NCBI GenBank assembly: GCA_963726995.1
Contig: CAVSEP010000006.1
Coordinates: 558,001-622,000 of the forward strand
Reading direction: 5' to 3'
Source: DAIDKA01 sp963726995
GTDB taxonomy: Bacteria > Pseudomonadota > Gammaproteobacteria > Steroidobacterales > Steroidobacteraceae
Length of the DNA stretch: 64,000 bases
The notes under the pieces are model-generated. The model had not been told where the DNA came from and did not search any database. It worked only from the letters and a program-made list of their open reading frames with translations. Positions 50,736 through 59,353 of the stretch are shown in pieces. The position numbers and the translations under genes were made by a program. Positions within the stretch are counted from its first letter, which is position 1, and every line of letters begins with the position of its first letter.

Positions 50736-52220
50736 TTGAGGCGGATTCGAGCCCTGAGCGCTTATGTCCTGCTATTGGCGCTGCCGATGGCCGCGCCGGC
50801 CGCCACACCGGCCCCAACTGTGAAGCTCGCGCCCTGCCGCCTCACGCATCCCAGTCAGCTGGTGTCGGTGGACGCGCAGTGCGGCCGGCTCGCGCTGGCC
50901 GAAAATCCCGCATCGCCGGGGTCCAGGCAGATCCAGCTGTTCGTCGCGCGCATTCCGGCGGTCAATGAGCACGGCCGCCCGGATCCGTTGTTCGTGCTCG
51001 CCGGTGGTCCGGGACTTGCCGCCACGACCTTCTACGTGGGAGTGGCCCCGGTGTTCGAACGCATCCACCGCGATCGGGACATCGTGCTGGTGGATCAGCG
51101 CGGCACCGGCGCCTCCAACCCCCTGGCCTGTCCGGGTCTCGCCGATCCGGAGGCGCCGGACTCCACGGTGGCGCTGACCGAGCAGGCCCAGACCTGCCTG
51201 GCGAATCTCGCCACGCATGCCGCGGTCGCCGAGTACACAACGTCACTGGCGGTGCGCGATCTGGATGCCGTGCGCGCCGCGCTGGGCTATAGCAGCGTGA
51301 ATCTCTACGGCGGCTCCTACGGTACGCGCGTGGCGCAGCACTACCTGCGCCGCTATCCGGAACACACGCGCAGCGTAATTCTCGACGGCGTCGTGCCGCC
51401 GCAGATGACGGTGGGCGCGTCGCTCCCGCTGGATGCACAAGGCGCCCTGCAGCGGCTGTTCTTACGGTGCGTCGCCGATGCCGCCTGCCGCGCGCGCTTC
51501 GGCGATCCGGATGCCACCTTCAACGCCCTGCTGGCGAGCCTGAAGTCCCAGCCGGTGCCGGTCGAGGTGGCCGATCCCTTCACCGGGCAGGCTCGCAAGC
51601 TCAGCTTCGACGCCGCGGACCTGGGCACCGTGGTACGCCTGTCGAGCTACTCCACGGAACAATCGGCGCTGCTGCCGCTGGTGCTGGATGAGGCGCAGTC
51701 CAAGGCCAATTTCGCACCCCTGGCCGGGCTGTTCCTGCAGTCGACGCACTCCCTGGAAGATCTCATCGCGGTGGGCATGCACAACACGGTGGTGTGCTCC
51801 GAGGATGTCCCGGATTACGGCATTCGCGCGGAGGATCGCGATCGCCTGGCGCTCACCTACCTGGGCACGGCGCAGCTGGATGCGCTGGAATCCATCTGCG
51901 CACTGTGGCCGCGCGGCCCCGTGGATGCCGATTTCCATCAGCCCCTGAGTTCGGACCGTCCGGTGCTGCTGCTGTCGGGCAGCAATGATCCGGTGACGCC
52001 GCCCGCGTATGCGCAGGAAGCGGCGCGGGGGCTGCGCAACAGCCTGCAGGTCGTGGTGTCGGACATGAGCCATGGGCAGATCACGGCGCCCTGCGCCGCG
52101 CGCCTGCTGGGTCGCTTCGTCGAGTTGGGCAGCATCCGGGGCCTCGATCCGGAAGTGGCCTGTCTCAAGCAGGCACTTCCCACCCCCTTCATGACCTCCT
52201 TCGCCGCGCCGCCGCCATGA
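50736..52220 (+). CDS. Exported alpha/beta-hydrolase (TAP/prolyl aminopeptidase-like)
   Basis: 494 residues from a TTG start chosen because it precedes a full signal peptide (YVLLLALPMAAPAAT). Alpha/beta-hydrolase features: LAGGPGLAA oxyanion region, VLVDQRGTGASNPLAC, nucleophile elbow GGSYG, Asp in SGSNDPVTPP and His in SDMSHGQ near the C-terminus, the TAP-like layout. It probably releases residues from peptides. The stop overlaps the ABC ATPase start by four bases, so it is part of the exporter operon. Confidence 0.85.
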   Translation: MRRIRALSAYVLLLALPMAAPAATPAPTVKLAPCRLTHPSQLVSVDAQCGRLALAENPASPGSRQIQLFVARIPAVNEHGRPDPLFVLAGGPGLAATTFYVGVAPVFERIHRDRDIVLVDQRGTGASNPLACPGLADPEAPDSTVALTEQAQTCLANLATHAAVAEYTTSLAVRDLDAVRAALGYSSVNLYGGSYGTRVAQHYLRRYPEHTRSVILDGVVPPQMTVGASLPLDAQGALQRLFLRCVADAACRARFGDPDATFNALLASLKSQPVPVEVADPFTGQARKLSFDAADLGTVVRLSSYSTEQSALLPLVLDEAQSKANFAPLAGLFLQSTHSLEDLIAVGMHNTVVCSEDVPDYGIRAEDRDRLALTYLGTAQLDALESICALWPRGPVDADFHQPLSSDRPVLLLSGSNDPVTPPAYAQEAARGLRNSLQVVVSDMSHGQITAPCAARLLGRFVELGSIRGLDPEVACLKQALPTPFMTSFAAPPP

Positions 52221-52948
52221 TCGAAGCACGCCATCTGCACAAACGCTTCGGGGCGATCACGGCCGTGCAGGATGTCTCGCTGACGGCGAAGGACGGGCGC
52301 ATCACGGGCCTGCTGGGACCCAACGGGGCGGGCAAGTCCACCACCTTGCGCATGCTGTATACGGTGCTGCGGCCGGACAGCGGCGAGGCGTTCATCGACG
52401 GCCTGAGCGTCACCGGGCAGTCCTTGCGGGCGCGGCAGCGCATGGGCGTGCTGCCGCATGGCGCCGGTGTGTATCCGCATCTGACGGCGCGCGAGAACAT
52501 CCGCTACTTCGGCGAACTGCATGGCTTGGGCGCAGGCGAGTGCGAGCAGCGCGCCACGGAACTGATCGGGCTGCTGGAAATGGCGGATTTCGCCGACCGT
52601 CCCGCCAAGGGCTTCTCGCAGGGCCAGCGGTTGAAGACCGCCCTCGCGCGCGCGCTGGTGCATGCGCCGCAGAATATCCTGCTCGATGAACCCACCAATG
52701 GCCTGGATGTCATGGCGGTACGCACGCTGCGGGCGCTGCTGCTGAAACTGAAGGCAACCGGGCGCTGCATCCTGTTCTCGAGTCATGTGATGCAGGAGAT
52801 CGACGTGCTCTGCGATGAGGTCGTGGTCATCGCCGGCGGCAGGGTCGTGGCCGACGGCACGCCCGAGGAGCTGCGCGCCCGGGCCGGCACCGCGGACCTG
52901 GAGGAGGCCTTCGTGAGCTTCCTGGAACCGCTCGCGGATCAGGCCTAG
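52217..52948 (+). CDS. ABC transporter ATPase (NatA-like)
   Basis: 243 residues. Walker A LLGPNGAGKSTTLRML, signature FSQGQRLKTALARAL (a FSxGQ variant of LSGGQ), Walker B NILLDEPTNGLD and H-loop FSSHVMQ. The closest match in outline is NatA/CcmA-type exporter ATPases. Its stop overlaps the GTG of the permease gene. Confidence 0.88.
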   Translation: MIEARHLHKRFGAITAVQDVSLTAKDGRITGLLGPNGAGKSTTLRMLYTVLRPDSGEAFIDGLSVTGQSLRARQRMGVLPHGAGVYPHLTARENIRYFGELHGLGAGECEQRATELIGLLEMADFADRPAKGFSQGQRLKTALARALVHAPQNILLDEPTNGLDVMAVRTLRALLLKLKATGRCILFSSHVMQEIDVLCDEVVVIAGGRVVADGTPEELRARAGTADLEEAFVSFLEPLADQA

Positions 52949-54126
52949 TGCGCTACATCTTCATAGTCCTGCGCAAGGAGCTGCGCGAGAACCTGCGCGA
53001 TCGGCGCACCTTCCTGTCCGCGCTGGTCATCGGCACCGTATTGATGCCGCTGCTGGTGGCGCTGCTGGTCAACCTGACCGTGCGCCGCGGCCAGAGCCAG
53101 GACAACAAGCCGGTGGCGCTGACCGTGGTCCACGGCGAGCGCGCGCCGAACCTGATTGCGGATCTGCGCCAGTACCGCATCGAGGTACAGCCCGCGAACC
53201 TGGATGACGCCGCGGCGCGCCGCGCCGTGAGCGGCCAGCAGCACCGCATCGTGCTGGCAATACCCGAGAACTACGCGAGCCAGCTGGCCGCGGGCCTGCC
53301 GGCCCCGGTGCTGCTCTACAGCGATTCCTCGGACGCGGTGGGCGCCGCCGACGTGGGTCGCGTGCGCGCGGTGCTGGGGCATCGCTCGTCCACGATCGCG
53401 CGGCTGCGCCTGATGGCGCGCGGCCTGGATCCGACGGTGCTCTCGGCGATCGCCATCCAGGACGTCGACGTCGCCACGCCCACCAGCCGTTCGGTGCTGA
53501 TCCTGGGCACCCTGACCTACATGATCCTGCTGACCATGCTGATGGGCGGACTGCACGTCACGCTGGATGCCACGGCGGGGGAGCGGGAGCGCGGATCGCT
53601 CGAGCCGCTGCTCACGGTACCGGTGCGGCGCGAACAGCTCATCTACGGCAAGATCCTGGCGGCGTGCGTGTTCATGCTGCTGTCCCTGACCCTCACGGTG
53701 TGCGCCATGGCGCTGTCGCTGCGCTTCGTGGGGCTGGAAAACCTGGGCATGAATGTGAACCTGAACGCCCTCACCATCGTGCAGCTGATCGCCTGCTGCG
53801 CGCCGCTGGCGCCGCTGGGGGCCGCGCTGATGACCATCGTGGCGGCGTTCACCCGCAGCTACCGGGAAGCGCAGACCTACGTCGGCCTGGTGCTGCTGAT
53901 CCCGACGCTGCCGCTGATCTTCGCCAGCACGCTGGGGCTGCGGCCGACGCCGTGGCTGATGCTGGTGCCCTCGCTGAGTCAGCATTTCATGGTCACCGGA
54001 CTGCTGCGGGCCGAACCGGTGTCCGCAGTCTTTGCGGCGCTGTCCGTCGGCGTATCGCTGTTGCTGGGCGCCCTGGCGGCCTTCGCTGCCGGACGGCTCT
54101 ATCACCGCGAGGCATTGCTGGGCTGA
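52948..54126 (+). CDS. ABC transporter permease (NatB-like)
   Basis: 392 residues from GTG at 52948. One N-terminal helix, a large extracytoplasmic loop (~55-180), and five or more C-terminal helices with ERERGSLEPLLTVPVRREQLIYGK, the hallmark of ABC-2/NatB permeases. Together with the ATPase it would export Na+ or a small molecule; the substrate is not evident. The secreted hydrolase is encoded in the same operon. The end overlaps the convergent methyltransferase gene by 25 bases. Confidence 0.87.
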   Translation: MRYIFIVLRKELRENLRDRRTFLSALVIGTVLMPLLVALLVNLTVRRGQSQDNKPVALTVVHGERAPNLIADLRQYRIEVQPANLDDAAARRAVSGQQHRIVLAIPENYASQLAAGLPAPVLLYSDSSDAVGAADVGRVRAVLGHRSSTIARLRLMARGLDPTVLSAIAIQDVDVATPTSRSVLILGTLTYMILLTMLMGGLHVTLDATAGERERGSLEPLLTVPVRREQLIYGKILAACVFMLLSLTLTVCAMALSLRFVGLENLGMNVNLNALTIVQLIACCAPLAPLGAALMTIVAAFTRSYREAQTYVGLVLLIPTLPLIFASTLGLRPTPWLMLVPSLSQHFMVTGLLRAEPVSAVFAALSVGVSLLLGALAAFAAGRLYHREALLG

Positions 54127-55100
54127 CGCGGCGCCTTGACCGGCAGCGCCGCCAGCTTCGCGAACGCCCTGCATCCCATCCGGTAGTACTGCGCGTCGCG
54201 CTCGGTGCCGATGGCCTGGTACCCTAAGGCCTGCGCGGCCGCCAGCGTCGAGCCGCTGCCGGCAAAGGGATCGTAGACGATGCCGACCCCCAGCGGCAGG
54301 CAGGCGCGCACCAGCTGCCGCAGAAAGGCCTGGGGCTTGAGCGAAGGATGCTTCGCAATGGCCCGTTCCGTTCGTCCGGTCGGCGCACTGCTGATCACGT
54401 CCCGGAAGGGCGCCGCGCCCGAGACGCGCCGCAGTCCGCCCGTACCCCAGCGTTGCAGATTCTGCGCCACCGTGCCTTCCAGGGGCTTGCGGAATATTCC
54501 CCAGGGTTCCCAGCCGGAACGCGCCATCACCGACACTTCCGGATATTCGGCCTCGGCGCCCTTGGGCCGATCCCCGCCACGCAGCGTCTGCACCAGGCGC
54601 ACGACTTCGCCGCGCTTCTCCAGGCCCGCGCGCTGCAGGGCCTGGAAGGTCAGCGAGGAGAGCAGGGGATTGGAGGCGATGAAGATATGCGCACCGGGCA
54701 CCAGGGCGCGCTGCAGTTGCGCGCCGAGCGCCGCGAAGAACTCCGCGAGCTCGGCAAGCTGCGCTGGAGTCAGCACGGTGAAACGCGGCAGGGGCTGACG
54801 CTTCGCGCCATCCAGCTGCGGCGGTATGCGCCACACCCCGCCGCGACCGGCGCGCAGCTTGCGGTGATCGGCCGCGGCATACTCGATGAGCCCGTACGGA
54901 GGATCCGTCACCACGGCTTGCAGGCTGCAGGCCGGTAGCGCGCGCAGCCAGGTCAGTGCCTCGGCATGGATCAAGGTCGCGCTCGCGGACAGGTGCGTCC
55001 GCGGCTCGCGGCCCTGCGTTCGCACCGCCTGCCAGATTGTGTTTGCTCGGCTTGGCACTCGCGTCGGACCTCTCCTACCGCGCGGCTCCTGTCGCGTCAT
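54102..55100 (-). CDS. Solitary beta-class DNA methyltransferase
   Basis: 332 residues from ATG at 55100, which has GGGGA 8 bases upstream; longer starts at 55136 or 55145 are weaker. Catalytic motif IV AVVTDPPYGLIEY is N-terminal and the SAM motif I VYDPFAGSGSTLAAA is C-terminal, the beta-class order of N6-adenine/N4-cytosine methyltransferases. A HPSLKPQAFLRQLVRA segment precedes it. No restriction gene is adjacent, so it is an orphan. Recognition site unknown. A rare TTA codon lies at ~54225. Confidence 0.87.
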   Translation of the reverse strand: MTRQEPRGRRGPTRVPSRANTIWQAVRTQGREPRTHLSASATLIHAEALTWLRALPACSLQAVVTDPPYGLIEYAAADHRKLRAGRGGVWRIPPQLDGAKRQPLPRFTVLTPAQLAELAEFFAALGAQLQRALVPGAHIFIASNPLLSSLTFQALQRAGLEKRGEVVRLVQTLRGGDRPKGAEAEYPEVSVMARSGWEPWGIFRKPLEGTVAQNLQRWGTGGLRRVSGAAPFRDVISSAPTGRTERAIAKHPSLKPQAFLRQLVRACLPLGVGIVYDPFAGSGSTLAAAQALGYQAIGTERDAQYYRMGCRAFAKLAALPVKAPRQPSNASR

Positions 55101-55216
55101 TGTCGCAGTTCCCCGACTGATGTACTTGTATTGCATGGTCTGCAATCCTTGCTGCGACGGCGTTTTTCAAGCGCACCACACCGTTTTAACCTAGCGCACC
55201 GGCGCGGAACCTGGGA

Positions 55217-57883
55217 ATGACATCGAAGCTCGCGGCCATCTTGTGGTCCATCCTCGCCGTGGTGCTCCTCAGCGCGTGCAACAGCGATGCGACGCCGACG
55301 GCCTCCTCCCCTGCGCCGCCGAGCATGCCGCAGATCGTGACCCAGCCGACGAGTCAGACAGTGGCGCTGGGCGCCATGGCGACCTTCAGCATCGGCGCCT
55401 CCGGTACTGCGCCGCTGGCCTATCAGTGGAAGTTGAACGGCACCGCCATTGCCGGTGCGACGGCAGCCTCCTACACCACGCCCGCCGCCACCAGCGCCGA
55501 CAACGGCTCCTCCATCACCTGTGTCGTGACCAATGCCGCCGGCAGCGTCACGAGCAGCGCGGCGGTCCTCAACGTCAACGTGCCGCCGCAGATCACCACC
55601 CAGCCCGGCAACCAGACCGTCGCCGCAGGTCAGACGGCCACCTTCAGTGTGACGGCGGGGGGCAGCCAGCTGACCTACCAATGGAGTCGCAATGGCGTGG
55701 CGATTGCGGGGGCGACCGCCGCGGTCTACACCACGCCCGCCACGACCAGCGCCGACAACGGCGCGCTGTTCTCGGTCGTGGTCGCGAATTCCGCCGGCAG
55801 CGTGACCAGCAACAATGCGACCCTGACGGTCACCGCTGCCTCGGCCGGCGCCCCGCAGATTACGACCCAGCCGACCGGCAAGACGGTGAATGTCGGGCAG
55901 ACGGCGACCTTCACGGTGGTGGCGAGCGGCGGTGGGACTCTCTCCTACCAGTGGAAGAAGGGCGGCACGGCGATTGCCGGCGCCACCGCTGCCAGCTACA
56001 CCACGGCAGCCGCTGTCAGCACGGACAATGGAGCGGTGTTCACGGTCGTGGTGACCAATAGCGCGGGCAGCACGACCAGCAGCGCTGCGACCTTGACGGT
56101 CAACTTCCCGCCCCAGATCACCACGCAGCCGGCGAACCGCACCGTGACGGTGGGCCAAACCGCCACCTTCAGCGTGGTGGCCATCGGCTCGGGCACGCTC
56201 AGCTATCAGTGGCAGAAGGGCGCGACCCCCATCGCGGGCGCCACCAGTGCCAGCTACACCACGCCCGCCACGTTCATCGGCGACAGCGGCGCGACGTTTG
56301 CGGTGGTCGTGACGAATTCCCTGGGCAGCATCACCAGCAATTCGGCCACCCTGACGGTCACGGCGGCCTCGGCCGGCACCGATGTGGTGACCTACAAATA
56401 CGATGTGCTGCGTTCGGGAACGAATTCGACCGAGACCGTGCTGACGCCGGCCAATGTCAATTCCACGAAATTCGGACTGCTGCGCAATCTGAGCGTGGAC
56501 AGCAACGTCGACGCGCCGGCGCTGTACCTGTCGGGATTCAGCATCAGCGGGGTGTCTCACAACGTGGTCTTCGTGGCGACCGAGAACAATTCGGTCTATG
56601 CGTTCGACTCCGACAGCGGCACGGCGCTGTGGCATGTCTCGCTGACCCTATCCGGGGAATCGCCCAGTGACGATCACGGCTGCAGCCAGGTCGAGCCATC
56701 GATCGGCATCACCTCCACGCCGGTCATCGACCGCAGCGCCGGAACCATCTTCCTGGTCGCCATGACCAAGGACGGCTCCGGCAATTACCATCAGCGGCTG
56801 CATGCCCTGAACCTGACCACGGGCGCCGAGCGCTCAGGCTCGCCGACGGAAATCACGGCGACCTACGGGTCGACCAGTTTTGCGCCCGGACAGTATGCGG
56901 AGCGCGCGGGTCTGCTGCTGTCGAACGGAACGCTCTACACGACCTGGACTTCGCACTGCGACAACGCCAACTACGGCGGCTGGATCATTACCTTGAGCGA
57001 GAGTACCTATGCGCTCACGGGGGCACTGAATGTCGCCCCGGGTTCATCGGGTTCCGGCTATGGCAACCAGGGACCGGCGATCTGGATGAGTGATGGCGGC
57101 CCGGCAGCCGACAGCGCCGGCAGCATCTACTTCCTCACCGGCAACGGCCGCTTCGAGACCTCCCTGAATGGCGGTGGCTTTCCCAACGGCGGGGACTACG
57201 GCAATTCCTTCGTGAAGCTCAACTCCTCGGCCAGCAGTCCGGCCGTGACCGATTATTTCACCATGTCCAATGAAATCACGGAGTCGGCCAACGATACGGA
57301 CCTGGGGTCCGGGGGCATCCTGCTGTTTCCCGATCTGACCGACGGCTCCGGAACCGTGCGGCATCTGGCGGTGGGCGCGGGCAAGGATGGCGCCATGTAC
57401 GTCGTGAATCGCGACAACCTGGGCAAGTTCAACGCGGGCAGCAACAACAGCCAGATCTGGCAATTCCTCCCGGGCGTGCTGGGCTCTGGCATCTGGTCCA
57501 CGCCGGCGTACTTCAACGGCAACCTTTACTACGGTCCGCAGGGCGGCTCGATACTGGCGTTTCCCGTGGCCAATGCCCTGGTCGCCGGAACCCCCTCTTC
57601 GCAGACGGCGACCAATTTTGCCTACCCCGGCAGCTCGCCTTCCGTGTCGGCCAATGGCACGGCCAACGGCATCCTGTGGGCCTATGAGCACAACGGCGGC
57701 ACGGCCGTGCTGCATGCCTACGACGCGACCAATCTGGCCACCGAGCTGTACAACAGCAATCAGGCCGCCGCGTCCCGCGATCATTTCGGTGCGCCCAACA
57801 AGTTCATCACCGTCACGGTGGCGGACGGCAAGGTGTTCACCACCAGCACCAACAGCGTCGCGGTGTTCGGCCTGCTGCCCTGA
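55217..57883 (+). CDS. Lipoprotein with four Ig-like repeats and a beta-propeller-like domain
   Basis: 888 residues. A lipobox LLSACNS (Cys at ~21) predicts lipid anchoring. Residues ~38-390 are four Ig-like domains, each opening with PQI.TQP and containing YQW and ADNG/DNGA..TVVVTNSAGS. The remaining ~490 residues are Gly/Ser/Thr-rich with PQQ-propeller-like blades (VFVATENNSVYAFDSDSG.ALW, GAGKDGAMYVVNRDNLG). It is probably a surface binding or adhesion protein. It is divergent from the methyltransferase gene with a 116-base gap. Confidence 0.85.
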   Translation: MTSKLAAILWSILAVVLLSACNSDATPTASSPAPPSMPQIVTQPTSQTVALGAMATFSIGASGTAPLAYQWKLNGTAIAGATAASYTTPAATSADNGSSITCVVTNAAGSVTSSAAVLNVNVPPQITTQPGNQTVAAGQTATFSVTAGGSQLTYQWSRNGVAIAGATAAVYTTPATTSADNGALFSVVVANSAGSVTSNNATLTVTAASAGAPQITTQPTGKTVNVGQTATFTVVASGGGTLSYQWKKGGTAIAGATAASYTTAAAVSTDNGAVFTVVVTNSAGSTTSSAATLTVNFPPQITTQPANRTVTVGQTATFSVVAIGSGTLSYQWQKGATPIAGATSASYTTPATFIGDSGATFAVVVTNSLGSITSNSATLTVTAASAGTDVVTYKYDVLRSGTNSTETVLTPANVNSTKFGLLRNLSVDSNVDAPALYLSGFSISGVSHNVVFVATENNSVYAFDSDSGTALWHVSLTLSGESPSDDHGCSQVEPSIGITSTPVIDRSAGTIFLVAMTKDGSGNYHQRLHALNLTTGAERSGSPTEITATYGSTSFAPGQYAERAGLLLSNGTLYTTWTSHCDNANYGGWIITLSESTYALTGALNVAPGSSGSGYGNQGPAIWMSDGGPAADSAGSIYFLTGNGRFETSLNGGGFPNGGDYGNSFVKLNSSASSPAVTDYFTMSNEITESANDTDLGSGGILLFPDLTDGSGTVRHLAVGAGKDGAMYVVNRDNLGKFNAGSNNSQIWQFLPGVLGSGIWSTPAYFNGNLYYGPQGGSILAFPVANALVAGTPSSQTATNFAYPGSSPSVSANGTANGILWAYEHNGGTAVLHAYDATNLATELYNSNQAAASRDHFGAPNKFITVTVADGKVFTTSTNSVAVFGLLP
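55328..56380 (+). repeat. Tandem Ig-domain coding repeats
   Basis: Four units of about 260-285 bases, each encoding one Ig-like domain. Phrases such as GCAGATCACCACGCAGCC and ACCTACACCACGCCCGCC-like strings recur, so the units share clear DNA similarity and could recombine. Confidence 0.7.
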
Positions 57884-58162
57884 GCGGCGCTTGCGGCGCG
57901 GCGCATCCACCGACATGCGCGAGAGGGTCCAGGCTGCGGCCACCGCGCTGCGCAAAGGGGAGCGAGCCGAGGATGTCGCGAGGCTCCGTGTGCGCGAAAC
58001 GCGGCGAGCGCTAGAACGCGGATGGCTCGCCACCGGCGAAGCGCTGAGAGGTGACTGTCACCGACCATTGGCTTCCTGCGCCATGTTATTTATACTTAGC
58101 CTATCAAGTATTAATAATGATACCCCTTATTCAGAGTTCCTCATCAGCGGACCCTTGAGCCC
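57884..58162. other. Gap between lipoprotein and Fic genes
   Basis: 279 bases. The left two-thirds are G+C-rich and hold a small open frame from an ATG at 57915 (RERVQAAATALRKGER... style, Arg/Ala-rich), which may be the remnant of a gene. The right part (58083-58143) is strongly A+T-rich and looks like a promoter/operator for fic. Confidence 0.5.
58091..58111 (+). promoter_or_regulatory. TATACT -10 and inverted repeat upstream of fic
   Basis: ATACTT and AAGTAT form a 6-bp inverted repeat with an 8-base spacer (58092-58111), overlapping TATACT, a good -10 hexamer, about 50 bases before the fic start. It is a plausible autoregulatory operator, since many Fic proteins with a C-terminal winged helix bind their own promoter. 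Confidence 0.45.
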
Positions 58163-59332
58163 ATGAAGCGCGGTGAATCAGGCACTTACGATGTAACGGC
58201 CGCCGGCGCAGAGACGGTGCGTGCCTTCCTGCCGCGTCCGCTGCCTCCCATGCCGCCGCTGGAGTTCGACGGACGGCTGCAGCAAGCCATGGAAACAGCC
58301 GTGCTGGCACTAGGCCGGCTGGATGGCGTCTCGACCCTGCTACCCGACAAGTCGCTGTTCCTTTACAGCTACGTGCGCAAGGAAGCCGTCCTGTCCTCGC
58401 AGATCGAGGGTACGCAGTCTTCGCTCTCGGATCTGCTGCTGTTCGAACTCGACGAAGTGCCGGGGGTTCCACTGGATGACGTCGTCGAAGTCTCCAACTA
58501 TGTGGCCGCACTCGACCACGGACTCGCGCGGTTGCGCGAAGGCTTCCCGTTGTCGAACCGGCTAATCCGCGAAATTCATGGCGTACTGCTCTCGCGTGGG
58601 CGCGGCAGTGGCAAGGACCCGGGCGAGTTTCGCCGCTCTCAGAACTGGATTGGCGGCTCTCGGCCCGCCACTGCCGCGTTCGTGCCGCCGCCGCACACGG
58701 CCGTACCCGAGTGCATGACGGCACTGGAGCGATTCCTCCACGCCGAAGATGACGGTTTGCCCGTGCTGGTCCGGGCCGGGCTTTCGCATGTGCAGTTCGA
58801 AACCATTCACCCGTTCCTGGATGGCAACGGCCGTGTCGGGCGGCTCCTCATCACGCTGCTGCTGTGTCACGCGGGCGTGTTGCGGGATCCATTGCTGTAT
58901 CTCAGCCTCTATCTCAAGGAACGGCGAACGGACTATTACCGGCTCCTGGACGCGGTCCGGCGCGAAGGCGACTGGGAGGAATGGTTGGCCTTTCTCCTGG
59001 AGGGCATCCGTCTCACGGCCGCCGGAGCCGTGGACACAGCGCAGCGTCTTGCGACCCTGTTCCGGGACGACCGCTCGAAGATCGAATCCAAGGGGCGTCG
59101 GGCGGGCTCAGCGTTACGCGTGCACGAGGCGATCAAAGCGCGTCCGATTCTCTCGATGCCGGCGATCTGCCGTACCACGGGACTCTCGTTTCCAGCGGCG
59201 TCGTCCGCCATGGACTTGCTGGTCGACATGGCCCTTGCGCGCGAGCTGACCGGGAAGCGACGCAACCGGCTATTCGTCTATGACCAGTATCTGAGTATCC
59301 TCAATGAAGGCACGGTATTTCCGCCGGCCTGA
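58163..59332 (+). CDS. Fic-domain protein with C-terminal winged helix
   Basis: 389 residues. The Fic core motif HPFLDGNGRVGR (catalytic His) is intact, implying AMP or other nucleotide transfer to a protein hydroxyl. The N-terminal inhibitory helix has SSQIEGTQSS (S/TxxxE/G), a class II autoinhibited Fic. The last ~90 residues resemble a winged-helix DNA-binding module (ILSMPAICRTTGLSFPAASSAM). It is cytoplasmic. The neighbouring gene encodes a pRiA4b ORF-3-like protein 21 bases on. Confidence 0.92.
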   Translation: MKRGESGTYDVTAAGAETVRAFLPRPLPPMPPLEFDGRLQQAMETAVLALGRLDGVSTLLPDKSLFLYSYVRKEAVLSSQIEGTQSSLSDLLLFELDEVPGVPLDDVVEVSNYVAALDHGLARLREGFPLSNRLIREIHGVLLSRGRGSGKDPGEFRRSQNWIGGSRPATAAFVPPPHTAVPECMTALERFLHAEDDGLPVLVRAGLSHVQFETIHPFLDGNGRVGRLLITLLLCHAGVLRDPLLYLSLYLKERRTDYYRLLDAVRREGDWEEWLAFLLEGIRLTAAGAVDTAQRLATLFRDDRSKIESKGRRAGSALRVHEAIKARPILSMPAICRTTGLSFPAASSAMDLLVDMALARELTGKRRNRLFVYDQYLSILNEGTVFPPA

Positions 59333-59353
59333 CCGGACAGCAAGGCTCGACCC

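Noticed and set aside
12885..54230. TTA codons as a bldA-like developmental switch
   Set aside because: They occur in housekeeping genes (spoT, recG, bioB, trkA, mnmG), where such a switch makes no sense in this lineage.
55328..56380. Tandem repeats considered as CRISPR or satellite DNA
   Set aside because: Units are ~270 bases, in frame, and encode Ig-like domains; no spacers.
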